A stretch of DNA of 64,000 nt from Bacillota bacterium (GTDB lineage: Bacteria > Bacillota > Sulfobacillia > Sulfobacillales > Sulfobacillaceae): contig JAMCVM010000133.1 in assembly GCA_023475835.1 (NCBI GenBank), positions 1 to 64,000 of the forward strand, in the 5' to 3' direction. The position numbers were made by a program, and so were the translations under genes. Below are positions 33,888 to 41,834 of the stretch, in pieces. Each line of letters begins with the position of its first letter. The stretch's first letter is position 1. Below the pieces are notes generated by a model. The model searched no databases. It was not told the origin of the DNA and worked only from the letters and a program-made list of their open reading frames with translations.

Positions 33888-34378
33888 CCCGCGTGTTACG
33901 GATAGCTCGACCAGTTAGAGGCCTGTACGACCGCCTATCGATCCAACCGAGAGATAGGGAACCTGGCGCTGAACCCGATTGGGCGGTTTAGGATTTCGTT
34001 GAGAGCTTTTGGCATGACAACCTGGATCGCGGGCTTCTTGCCCTGGAAACGATCGCTCGCGCGAGTTTGGGGGAGCATGCAGCCTGTAACCTAAGATACC
34101 CCTCTAGTGGACTGGTGATCATGGCAATTTCCCATTCGTCCACGTATCCCATCGTGCGCCGAAGTGGGGTCACTCGTCCAGTGAAAGCCTCATGGTAACG
34201 TCACGGTTCACCGTTCGGCGAGGTCAGACCAGGGGACAAGAAAGAAATTAAGCCATAGCCACAAGTAAACGCTGTCCTGTCGAAAGAATTCCCATGAAAT
34301 TTGGTCTATAGGGACGAAGGAAGGAGTCGAGCCTCGGACCCATAGGTGAAGATGGGTAGCGTCCGATAGGGTGGGGGC
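33888..34378. other. Spacer with possible transposase remnants
   Basis: About 490 bp. No intact gene is seen. The right part leads into an IS630-type transposase relic, and a YRDEGRSRASDP stretch about 34306-34341 may be a scrap of its middle region. Confidence 0.4.
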
Positions 34379-34612
34379 GTGTGGTTGCCGTTCGCGTTTG
34401 CCAAAGACGGTATCGTTGGAATTTATCAACATAAAACATTCTCCTATGAGCCAATCGATGTACGTGCGATCATTCTCGTCTTAGATACTGCCGCCTACCA
34501 ACGCGGTGCCATAGTAGGGGCTGAGCTTAAGATTCAGTTCCTTTCGTTACCCCCCATTCGCCCAATCTGAACCTGATAGAACCGCTAGCAAAGTTGGTCA
34601 AGATGGGCGGAA
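34379..34612 (+). pseudogene. IS630-family transposase relic (C-terminal part)
   Basis: The frame at 34379-34570 contains AIILVLDTAAYQRGAIVG followed by LKIQFLSLPPIRP, matching the DDE domain segment of IS630 transposases (VLDNAxxH ... LPPYSP). A one-base frame change at about 34550 continues with SPNLNLIEPLAKLVK, the conserved SPELNPIE region. The catalytic Asp of VLD and the final Glu of LIE are visible but in different frames, and the N-terminal half is lost. It is a dead fragment of an insertion sequence. Confidence 0.65.
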
Positions 34613-34682
34613 TAATGCCCACAATCTCTGGAACCCCGCGTTGATTTGAGTAAGGATTTTCCTTCTTCGACGGCACCGGTCG

Positions 34683-35315
34683 TCATTCATGATCAGACAT
34701 CACTGGCAACGTACGCCGTTGCCCTAGCTGGCTCGCCCACTGCAGTACCACTGCTTCAAGCATGGCTGGGGGTACGACCTGGTCAATGAGATGTAATTTC
34801 ACGGCTTCCGTTGCTGTAACCAATTTTGGAATCGTTCTCCAGTCTTGGGTCATTACATCCAAGTCTTGCGAAAACGAATCTTGGTCAAGCATCTCGTCAG
34901 ATTTCTCCATGCCGGGGAGGATGCTCAATGTTGCTTCCTCGGAGGATATTCGATAGGTGCACGCTTGCGCCAACTCCATGCCTTCAGCCAGAGCGTAGCC
35001 GTTTATCGCCGCGACCGTAGGGATCGGAGAAGTCTTTATTTGCTGAATTATGCGTTGAAGATGTGCCCTAATCGAGAGCAGTGGGAATTCGGTCTTTTCA
35101 GCGAAGGCGGCCACCCCAACTGAAAACGCCTTATTGCCACTTCCCGTTATGACGATAGCGGAAGCGGAGAGGTTATAAGTAAGATTTTGCAATATCTGTT
35201 CTAAACTATTTAACATCCGGTCGTCCAAAGCATTTCGAGCCATCGGATTATATAGATGAATAAGCTCAATGACGGTCGTCCGATGTTGGAGACGTTCTAC
35301 GGATACTTTGCCCAT
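34683..35315 (-). CDS. Enoyl-CoA hydratase/isomerase-like protein, shortened
   Basis: A 210-residue crotonase-fold protein. It has NPMARNALDDRMLNSLEQIL, IVITGSGNKAFSVGVAAFAE and IPTVAAINGYALAEGMELAQACTYRISSEEATLSI, all typical, but it is about 45 residues shorter than the family because the region after the second oxyanion loop is compressed. The first loop reads FSVGVAAF rather than FCAGADL, and no glutamate pair matching the hydratase catalytic residues is evident, so activity is doubtful or different. ATG 35315 has AGGAGG 9 nt upstream. A CRP/FNR-type promoter pointing this way lies about 550 bp upstream. Confidence 0.7.
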   Translation of the reverse strand: MGKVSVERLQHRTTVIELIHLYNPMARNALDDRMLNSLEQILQNLTYNLSASAIVITGSGNKAFSVGVAAFAEKTEFPLLSIRAHLQRIIQQIKTSPIPTVAAINGYALAEGMELAQACTYRISSEEATLSILPGMEKSDEMLDQDSFSQDLDVMTQDWRTIPKLVTATEAVKLHLIDQVVPPAMLEAVVLQWASQLGQRRTLPVMSDHE

Positions 35316-35868
35316 TGGGGAGTTCCTCCTATATAATCTTGACCCTGGTGGCCTTGCTCGAACATCTCGGAAAATTTTCACGCAATGATCTGGCAAATTT
35401 GGGTCATCACGATCTTCTCCGTCACTATGGTTTCTTGTAGGGTTGCACGGTAGCATTTGCCGCGACTTCGATGGCCCCCAGTGTTTGAAGAACTCTTCTC
35501 AGCAATCCGGACTGAAGCCGCTTAATGTCCCACTGATCCCGGCTTTGAGTAGCTTTGTTCGATAAAGACCCAGGCCGACGTTGAAAGGTTTGGTTGAACC
35601 ATTACGGGTAAAGTCTAAAGCATGGCGTTTCTTCATGCATCAGGTGGAATCAATTTTATCCAGACGGAGAGTTGCAAAGCCGTTATTGTCCGTGGGTCAA
35701 TCTTGTTGTGTTGAGGCGCTGATTTCAATCGTCAGCGCATGCCACTCCATAAACCTAGCCCTAATGGTTAGCCGTGCGCAGTAAACAATCACTATAGCCC
35801 AACCAAGATTTTTAGGATGCGCCAAACGGTTTCTTCGATCTGAGTTTCAGGATGCATTTCCATTAATC
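35316..35868. other. Spacer, no gene recognised
   Basis: About 550 bp upstream of the crotonase-like gene. Short frames occur, but none has a ribosome site with recognisable content. If transcription starts at the promoter near 35870, this is its leader. Confidence 0.4.
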
Positions 35869-35910
35869 AGTATGAGATCACTGGACATTGTTAACCGTGA
35901 TGAATGTCAC
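35869..35910 (-). promoter_or_regulatory. CRP/FNR-type palindrome, probable minus-strand promoter
   Basis: CCGTGA-TGAATG-TCACGG is a perfect palindrome with GTGA-N6-TCAC at 35897-35910. On the minus strand CATACT (35874-35869) begins 29.5 nt from its centre, matching the other sites in the window. The nearest gene in that direction is the crotonase-like gene ending its start at 35315. Confidence 0.5.
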
Positions 35911-35980
35911 GGCAACCTTGGGCTCGACAGGCTGTTTGAGCGAGGTCAAGATTGGTGTAAGTGTGGCCGGCCCGTTGTCT

Positions 35981-36955
35981 TCATTGAGATGCTCTATGCC
36001 CTACCAGCATATCGATGCGTTGATGCAGGTAGTCTTCGGCCCCCTGGCCGAGCCATTGGACAAGGTCTGCCGCGCTCCGCAAGCGGTCGACAAGGCCTAC
36101 GGCTTGGCCCGCATAAAGATAGTCGACAGAGTAATCGCCCCGGTGGGCTGCGAATTCTTCGGAGGCTTCGGGAGTATTCGTCATGATGGTCTCTTGACCA
36201 TGCCATTTTGCCGTGAAGTTGTTTCGAATGGCACGCCCAGGAAATTCGTAGGGCCAATCCAGATCTTGAATGCGATCGAAGACATGGGTAAGAATCGTGT
36301 CAGTTTCTGTGACTTCGATGAGACGGTGGCGTCCGGCCGCCTGAGTCCGGGCCTCACCACATACGGTAAATGCGGTGCCAATCCAAGCTCCGGCAGCACC
36401 CATCGCCAGAACGCCAGCGACGCCCATAGGCGTGGCAATGCCACCTGCTGCAAGGACCGGTAAGTCAAATGCTTCTTGAAGGACAATTTGCAGCAGAGGC
36501 AAGGTCGCCACGCTGCCCGTGTGGCCCCCGGCTTCACTTCCTTGCGCGACCAAAATATCAGCTCCTGCTTCCCGTGCCTGGCGGGCTTCCTGGCGGTCGT
36601 GGACTTGCACGGCTACGCGAATCGATGAGCGATGGCATCGCGCTATATAGGGCGCGGGGTCTCCAAACGACAGTGAAATAAGGGTTGGTTTGGCAGCCAA
36701 GGCGGCATCGAGCAGTTCTGGATGCTTCTTCAGGGCCCAAACCATCAAACCCAGCCCATAGGGCCGTGCGTTTTGCATTTGGTCGACCTGGCGCTCCAGG
36801 AAATCCGTCGATGCGGTGCTGCCAATGCCGATCATGCCCAAACCTCCTGCTCCGGTAATAGAGGCCGCCAAAGGAGCTTCAGCGACGCCTGCCATGGGAG
36901 CCCCAATGATTGGATAGCGGAGCCCCCAGTCGGTGGTTAATACGGTGTGAATCAT
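35981..36955 (-). CDS. Nitronate monooxygenase (2-nitropropane dioxygenase family)
   Basis: A 324-residue FMN-dependent TIM-barrel protein. It shows YPIIGAPMAGVAEAPLAASITGAGGLGMIG at the N-terminus, GADILVAQGSEAGGHTG with the conserved His, and LPVLAAGGIATPMGVAGVLAMGAAGAWIGTAF for phosphate and FMN binding. Family members oxidise nitronates and nitroalkanes such as 3-nitropropionate; some are only distantly related flavin oxidoreductases. ATG 36955 has AGAGGAAGG upstream; the open frame extends 43 codons further without family similarity. It diverges from the tandem DUF2249 gene. Confidence 0.92.
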   Translation of the reverse strand: MIHTVLTTDWGLRYPIIGAPMAGVAEAPLAASITGAGGLGMIGIGSTASTDFLERQVDQMQNARPYGLGLMVWALKKHPELLDAALAAKPTLISLSFGDPAPYIARCHRSSIRVAVQVHDRQEARQAREAGADILVAQGSEAGGHTGSVATLPLLQIVLQEAFDLPVLAAGGIATPMGVAGVLAMGAAGAWIGTAFTVCGEARTQAAGRHRLIEVTETDTILTHVFDRIQDLDWPYEFPGRAIRNNFTAKWHGQETIMTNTPEASEEFAAHRGDYSVDYLYAGQAVGLVDRLRSAADLVQWLGQGAEDYLHQRIDMLVGHRASQ

Positions 36956-37210
36956 GACGTCAACCTTCCTCTCCGTACATGTTACTCTATTGGAAACCTG
37001 TGATCGGCTAGACAGGATTGCGATCGATTTCGCTGCGGCTATTAGGACCCAGATTTGAAGCATAGGTTCCATGCCTGCGGGCATCCTAATCTCAGCGTGA
37101 TTAGCTAAGGCCTGCGGTATCTGGCAAAACCCCGATGGGTTAGGCCCGATTCTTATCCCCTCATGTAACTGATCATCAACGATCGTTCAAGAGTTCAGAC
37201 TGGGTTGGGG

Positions 37211-37250
37211 ACCGTGACCTTTCTGTTTTTGCTATGTCGGTGGTCACGGT
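37211..37250. repeat. 9-bp inverted repeat with long loop
   Basis: ACCGTGACC (37211-37219) is repeated as its complement GGTCACGGT (37242-37250) around a 22-nt T-rich loop. It lies between the divergent nitronate monooxygenase and DUF2249 genes and may be a hairpin or a spaced protein-binding site. Confidence 0.5.
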
Positions 37251-37345
37251 TCGGCCAACATCAAATGGCTCGGAACTCCGGTGCCCTCGCGGACCTCTTG
37301 TCTTTAGAAGTGATGTCGATCCGGTTTAGTCGACGGAAGAGTCGC

Positions 37346-37387
37346 GTGATCTACGTCACTATGTATCTAGGCTGCATAGAATAAGCT
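37346..37387 (+). promoter_or_regulatory. CRP/FNR-type palindrome upstream of the tandem DUF2249 gene
   Basis: GTGA-TCTACG-TCAC occupies 37346-37359. A -10-like TAGAAT (37377-37382) starts 24.5 nt from the centre, slightly closer than at the other sites. The ATG of the DUF2249 gene lies about 70 bp downstream, close enough for direct control. Confidence 0.6.
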
Positions 37388-37455
37388 TAACACATTGAGG
37401 TGTATTGGAGATAGTCATCGCTATCGGATGATATCTGTACGGAGGGATAAGACAC

Positions 37456-37959
37456 ATGGAAGAACCCGTCGTCGTGGAAGTGAAGAGCATCGTGAAACAG
37501 GGCCTTTCGTTGTTTGGGCATATGATGGATACGGTAAACCATCTGAACCCGGGTCAAAGTTTAATTGTGAAGTCAACCTTCAATCCCAGGCCGCTCATGT
37601 CGCAGATGCGCCGCCGAGGCTACACAGTGAACCAGGAAAAGGTGGGCAAGTTGGTGGTTACCACGTTTATTCCTTCGACTGAAATTGATCGCTTCCCGAA
37701 TGATGGGCCGTCGATGGCCATGGATATGCCCATCGACGGCCCAGAAGAATTTCTCGACAATCGTGGATTGGTTCCCCCTGAACCGATGGAGCGCACCTTA
37801 GCAAAGCTAGATGAACTGCCGATGGGGACAGTGTTAGTGATTCACAATGACCGCGTTCCAGTTTTCCTGTTGGGGCAGTTGGATGATGATGGATATCCCT
37901 ACGAAATCCATGCCCAAGTCGATGATTCAGCTATCGTTCGAATTTTAAAAACCCATTAA
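37456..37959 (+). CDS. Tandem DUF2249 protein
   Basis: A 167-residue protein with two DUF2249 units. The first (about 8-75) has FGHMMDTVNHLNPGQSLIVKS, RPLMSQMRRRGY; the second (about 95-165) has PPEPMERTLAKLDELPMGTVLVIHNDRVPVFLLGQL and ends in a YEIHAQVDD strand. DUF2249 proteins are small and often encoded with hemerythrins, nitrite/NO reductases and cupins; some join a hemerythrin domain. Their mechanism is unknown. ATG 37456 follows GGAGGG. A second single-domain copy lies at 39228, and both have CRP/FNR-type sites upstream. Confidence 0.88.
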   Translation: MEEPVVVEVKSIVKQGLSLFGHMMDTVNHLNPGQSLIVKSTFNPRPLMSQMRRRGYTVNQEKVGKLVVTTFIPSTEIDRFPNDGPSMAMDMPIDGPEEFLDNRGLVPPEPMERTLAKLDELPMGTVLVIHNDRVPVFLLGQLDDDGYPYEIHAQVDDSAIVRILKTH

Positions 37960-38518
37960 TGGGGTCGCCGTGCTGATGGGGAGGGCGAGTCATGGCGTGG
38001 TCCTTAGGCAAATTCTACTGATTCGTTGAAGTAAAAAACTATTACTTGCACCGTAGATATCATTCAGGTGCTAACACCTTTATTTAAGCCGAATTGGTCT
38101 CGGTAACGAGAATTTGGGGTTTGGAGACGCACCATTTGCCACTTTTTCGACCTTCTCGAACACTGCGTGGGGTGGATTGCGGATGAATGCGAATACGTTA
38201 AGATGGCCCTGTAAACTATCTCGTTGAAACCCGACTGTGCATTTATATATTCGGCACTAAAGAATTGAAACGTACTCCTTGATCAAGAGGGCTATGGCAC
38301 TCAAACCTGATCGGTGCCAGTATCAGATCTTTAATGCCGAGTATCTAGGCAGTTTTTCAGACAGGCGTGAATGTCATTCAACGCATACAACTTTCTGTGC
38401 AAGGAACGGTTTTAAGAAGAGAGTTTGCTACCGCTAGCAATCATCGACAATAGACTGTCTAGAAACCAGGTTGTGGTTGTCAGACGGATTGGTCAGTGTT
38501 AACTAATGTTGCCCAAAA
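37960..38518. other. Spacer, no gene recognised
   Basis: About 560 AT-richer bases after the tandem DUF2249 gene. No gene, strong hairpin or known element was recognised before the MITE-like element. Confidence 0.45.
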
Positions 38519-38671
38519 ATGACCCCACGTTTCGCACCCCCATATATTGGAGATAATCATTGGTTTTAACCCCAACAGGTTGCGCTTCCCAAATATTCCC
38601 GATCAATATGTAGGCTGATGATCATGGTACGATACAATATCTAGAGGCAAGGGTGCGAAACGTGGGATGAC
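38519..38671. mobile_element. MITE-like element with perfect 16-bp terminal repeats and ATGAC duplication
   Basis: The element at 38524-38666 (143 bp) has perfect 16-bp inverted ends, CCCACGTTTCGCACCC and GGGTGCGAAACGTGGG. It is flanked by exact 5-bp direct copies ATGAC (38519-38523 and 38667-38671). It has no coding capacity. I do not recognise the parent insertion sequence from the ends alone. A 16-bp stretch just inside the left end resembles the leader of the tandem DUF2249 gene. Confidence 0.85.
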
Positions 38672-38897
38672 CATCAGCCCAAGGAAGCAATCTGGGGAAA
38701 TGGTCGCTTCGACTTACACGCGTTTAAGATGTCGTGCGCCGCAGAATTGCCGTGCACGCGGCCTGAACTGAATGCGGCAGCGGATCAGACCTGTCCTGCA
38801 AAACACGAAACGATGGTTCTCTCTTTATCATGTGGGAACCATGTTGGTTGTACATTACGGGATAAGTATTGCGAAAACTCCTTGTTACGTTGTGATT

Positions 38898-38939
38898 GTG
38901 ACGGACATCACTGTGTTCGTATGGGATCAGCCCGATATT
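38898..38939 (+). promoter_or_regulatory. CRP/FNR-type palindrome with -10, upstream of the second DUF2249 gene
   Basis: GTGA-CGGACA-TCAC is at 38898-38911 and GATATT at 38934-38939 starts 29.5 nt from its centre. The next gene is the DUF2249 protein at 39228. The ~280-nt leader holds two further palindromes. Confidence 0.6.
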
Positions 38940-39060
38940 GAAAATGCTTCACCAAGTTTCGGGTTCGGAAAAGATTGAAGGGTTCACTGAAGTTTGAAAG
39001 CCACGGACACGATGGTGGTCTGCCGCCCGGCAAGGTCAGCATCTGATGAAGACGTCTTGG

Positions 39061-39088
39061 CGCGCGATTGGTGTACGCCAATCGCGCG
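39061..39088. repeat. 11-bp perfect inverted repeat in the DUF2249 leader
   Basis: CGCGCGATTGG (39061-39071) pairs with CCAATCGCGCG (39078-39088) around TGTACG. It forms a GC-rich hairpin without a T tract, possibly a leader structure or an operator. Confidence 0.75.
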
Positions 39089-39137
39089 AGGCGGCGCTCT
39101 TGGTTGAGTCAGCTTGACGGAGGACGTCCCCCCATTG

Positions 39138-39162
39138 TTGGCGATGAGTCGATGATCGCCAA
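39138..39162. repeat. 8-bp inverted repeat in the DUF2249 leader
   Basis: TTGGCGAT (39138-39145) and ATCGCCAA (39155-39162) flank 9 nt. It lies 66 bp before the DUF2249 start and could bind a regulator or form a second leader hairpin. Confidence 0.6.
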
Positions 39163-39227
39163 AGGCTGTGGCATTGATTCGGCTTTGACACATTTCATTG
39201 TGAGTATGTGGGAGGGGAAAATCACTT

Positions 39228-39449
39228 ATGAAGGAACTTGATGTCCGACCTATTCTTGAGGCTGGTGGTGAGCCGTTCGAAGAAATCATGAAATTCGTGT
39301 CGAACCTACCGCCCGGCGAAGGATTTCGGTTATGGGCTACCTTTAAACCGGAGCCGCTGCTGGCTGTGCTTTCGCATCAAGGCTATCGGGGCGATGCCCA
39401 GGAAATATCTGACGGTAATTGGGCAGTGGAATTTACTCCAGTGAGCTAG
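39228..39449 (+). CDS. Single-domain DUF2249 protein
   Basis: A 73-residue DUF2249 protein: KELDVRPILEAGGEPFEEIMKFVSNLPPGEGF, then LWATFKPEPLLAVLSHQGYRGDAQEI and a final WAVEFTP strand, the normal order for one complete unit. It is a compact relative of the tandem protein at 37456. The family accompanies hemerythrin, nitrite and NO-related genes, and here the hemerythrin-nar operon follows 6 kb downstream. ATG 39228 has GGGAGGGG upstream. The two copies differ considerably in sequence, so they are not a recent duplication. Confidence 0.88.
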   Translation: MKELDVRPILEAGGEPFEEIMKFVSNLPPGEGFRLWATFKPEPLLAVLSHQGYRGDAQEISDGNWAVEFTPVS

Positions 39450-39728
39450 AAACGCACATTCTCCGGTAAGTTGGGGTTTCTCCGATGGCTAGAGGGAAAA
39501 GACCAAGATCCAATGGTTGGGCACACTGCAGCCAAGTTAACCCGGATAATGCCAGCGGGTTTATAGGTCGATGCCTGTGACCTGAGCTAACCGATTGTGG
39601 ATGGGGGGATAAGCCGCCTTGGGGTAAGAAGTGTGGCTTGATGGCCTCATCGGTGATTTTAACCCCATGAGGCGCCCGCGACGGAATCATACACTTTGCT
39701 TTGATTATAAGGCCTGGGAGGCTTAAAG

Positions 39729-40256
39729 ATGACGGAAACAAACGCTTCACGCTTCGTGGCCTTTAATGGGAGTCCGATGGCTCTTGAGGGAGCCGTCGTA
39801 AATGTTAATGACCCTGCTCCACAATTCGCGCTTATAAACACCGATTTAAATTTGGTGTCCTCTGCGGATTTTCTGGGGCGCGTCGTATTACTGGCAACCG
39901 TTCCCTCTTTAGATACCGCTGTGTGTGACTTGGAGACAAAGAAATTCGACCATGAGATCTCGACTTTGGGCAATCAGGTGGCTTATCTAACCGTGTCCAT
40001 GGACCTCCCGTTTGCGCAACAGCGATGGTGCGGCTCAAGCCACGTTCATCGAGTCGTGACGTTGAGCGACTATAAGGACCACCAATTTGGAAAAGACTAT
40101 GGAGTTTACATCTGGGAATTAGGATTACTGGCCCGCGCGGTATTTGTCATCGACCCTACGGGCATGCTTCGCTATCGAGAAATGGTATCCGAAGTGACCA
40201 ACGAACCGGATTATGTGAGAGCATTGTCGGTTGTCAACGAGTTGTTGAAAGGATAA
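39729..40256 (+). CDS. tpx: Thiol peroxidase (Tpx-type peroxiredoxin)
   Basis: A 175-residue atypical 2-Cys peroxiredoxin. The peroxidatic cysteine is Cys66 in TVPSLDTAVCDLETKKF, a diagnostic Tpx motif, and the resolving cysteine is Cys101 in RWCGSSHVHRVVTLSDY; the spacing matches E. coli Tpx. It reduces hydroperoxides with thioredoxin or a similar donor in the cytoplasm. ATG 39729 follows GGGAGG. Its DNA neighbours (DUF2249, DUF488, AlkA) suggest a stress-defence island, but it appears to be its own unit. Confidence 0.94.
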   Translation: MTETNASRFVAFNGSPMALEGAVVNVNDPAPQFALINTDLNLVSSADFLGRVVLLATVPSLDTAVCDLETKKFDHEISTLGNQVAYLTVSMDLPFAQQRWCGSSHVHRVVTLSDYKDHQFGKDYGVYIWELGLLARAVFVIDPTGMLRYREMVSEVTNEPDYVRALSVVNELLKG

Positions 40257-40403
40257 CTGATAAATGACCTGAGCTCGCGGATGAGGACGGATTGCGCGGT
40301 TGCCGAGTGGGGGTATCGACTTTCTGCATCCCAAAAACGCTATATACTAAACTGAGTTGAAGTCGCTCGATTAGGTTTTCACGGCAGTAAAGGAGGGAAA
40401 GGG

Positions 40404-40772
40404 ATGCAGGCGCTAATGATAGGGAGGGTCGGAGCGGCCGTTGACACCTCAGCCTATCGTGTATTGGTGGACCGTCTCTGGCCTCGCGGGGTATCTAAGA
40501 CTGATGCGCTGTGGGACATCTGGCTCAAGGAGGTGGCCCCCAGTACGGATTTGCGAAAGTGGTACGGACACGAGCGCACGCGATATACGGAATTTCGCCA
40601 AAGATATTTCTTGGAATTGGAACAACGATACCAAGAACCCGCCATGCAGCAATTGTTAAACATCTGGCGAAAAGGACCTGTCATACTGCTCACCGCTACG
40701 AAAAGCCTCGAATTCAGTCAAGCCCCAATCCTGCGCGACTTCTTACTTCAAGCAGTGAACGCGCACGCGTAG
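40404..40772 (+). CDS. DUF488 family protein (YeaO-like)
   Basis: A 122-residue protein with the DUF488 signature: RVLVDRLWPRGVSKTDALWDIWLKEVAPSTDLRKWYGHERTRYTEFRQRYFLEL, followed by a strand PVILLTATKSLEFSQAPILRDFL. The family is widespread and uncharacterised; the conserved Arg/Asp/Trp residues suggest ligand binding. ATG 40404 has AAAGGAGGGAAAGGG upstream. It ends 9 bp before the AlkA-type glycosylase gene, so the two are probably co-transcribed. Confidence 0.9.
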   Translation: MQALMIGRVGAAVDTSAYRVLVDRLWPRGVSKTDALWDIWLKEVAPSTDLRKWYGHERTRYTEFRQRYFLELEQRYQEPAMQQLLNIWRKGPVILLTATKSLEFSQAPILRDFLLQAVNAHA

Positions 40773-40781
40773 GGGGCAACC

Positions 40782-41663
40782 GTGGAACGAAACATTTGGC
40801 GGATATCCAAAGACCACCGATTTGTGGATCAGATTCAATTCGTCTCGCAGTTTCCTGCGTACACAGTGGACACCTCGGCCCAAGAAGTTGTCTGGTGGTA
40901 TCGTCAGCACGATGAGGTCAACTATATAAAGTTTGGTCTGTCTGAGACTGGAACCGGCGTCATGGTGATTGGGGATCAAATCCTAGCCCGAATGGCGATG
41001 CGATCCACATTGCCACCGGTCGCGAAGCCTGACGGCGTTAAATATCTGGAATTCCACCAAACGCTGTATGAACGGTTTAGGGGCGTTCGACCCGTTCTGT
41101 TTCTCGACGCTTTTGAGGGGATAGCATGGGCCATCTTAGGCCAACAAATCAATGTCAACTTCGCCGCGCATTTGAAAACAGCCATTGCTGTCCGTTGGGG
41201 GACCGTCGTCCGTGGCGGTCAAAACGATTTGGCCGTTTTCCCGTCTCCACGCCAGTTAGCCGGAGCAAAGGTGGAGGAACTGCGTTCCCTACAGCTGAGT
41301 CGACAAAAAGCAGAGACGTTGATTGAAATCGCTCGACACATTGATCAAGGCACATGGAACATCCAAGACTTGTATCATCAATCGACCGAGGAAGCGATGG
41401 AGAATCTACAAAAGTTTAAGGGCGTCGGCCCTTGGACGGCGGAATACAGCCTTCTGCGGGTTTTTGGCCATGTCGATGTGATCCCCGCTGCAGACGTAGG
41501 TCTGCGTCGAGCGTGGGCTAGGCTGACCGGACGGGAAAGGGTATCCGAAGCCGATTTGCTCGAGGCGGCCCAAATATGGCGCGGCTATCGAAGTGACTTT
41601 GCTTTTTGGCTGTGGCTCTCCAATGTGAGCCCTCGCGGGTTATCGGAGGAACACGAGGGCTGA
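40782..41663 (+). CDS. DNA-3-methyladenine glycosylase II-type protein (AlkA-like)
   Basis: A 293-residue base-excision-repair glycosylase of the HhH-GPD superfamily. It has an AlkA-like N-terminal beta domain, AWAILGQQINVNFA, the helix-hairpin-helix LQKFKGVGPWTAEYSLL and PAADVGLRRAW with the catalytic Asp. It should remove alkylated purines such as 3-methyladenine. It lacks the iron-sulfur cysteine loop of Nth/MutY enzymes. Translation starts at GTG 40782, 9 bp after the DUF488 stop. Confidence 0.9.
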   Translation: MERNIWRISKDHRFVDQIQFVSQFPAYTVDTSAQEVVWWYRQHDEVNYIKFGLSETGTGVMVIGDQILARMAMRSTLPPVAKPDGVKYLEFHQTLYERFRGVRPVLFLDAFEGIAWAILGQQINVNFAAHLKTAIAVRWGTVVRGGQNDLAVFPSPRQLAGAKVEELRSLQLSRQKAETLIEIARHIDQGTWNIQDLYHQSTEEAMENLQKFKGVGPWTAEYSLLRVFGHVDVIPAADVGLRRAWARLTGRERVSEADLLEAAQIWRGYRSDFAFWLWLSNVSPRGLSEEHEG

Positions 41664-41834
41664 CCAGCGGCGTAGGCAATGTTACCGAAGTGCCCACGAA
41701 TCTCCGGTAAAATACGTTGTCGTCTCACCGATGGAACCGACCCATCATCGGATCGACGGATTCTTGATTTGGGCTCGATTCGGAAGTCACAAAACCCGCG
41801 AGACGCCAGGATTTCGAAAGGGGATCATGACGCA

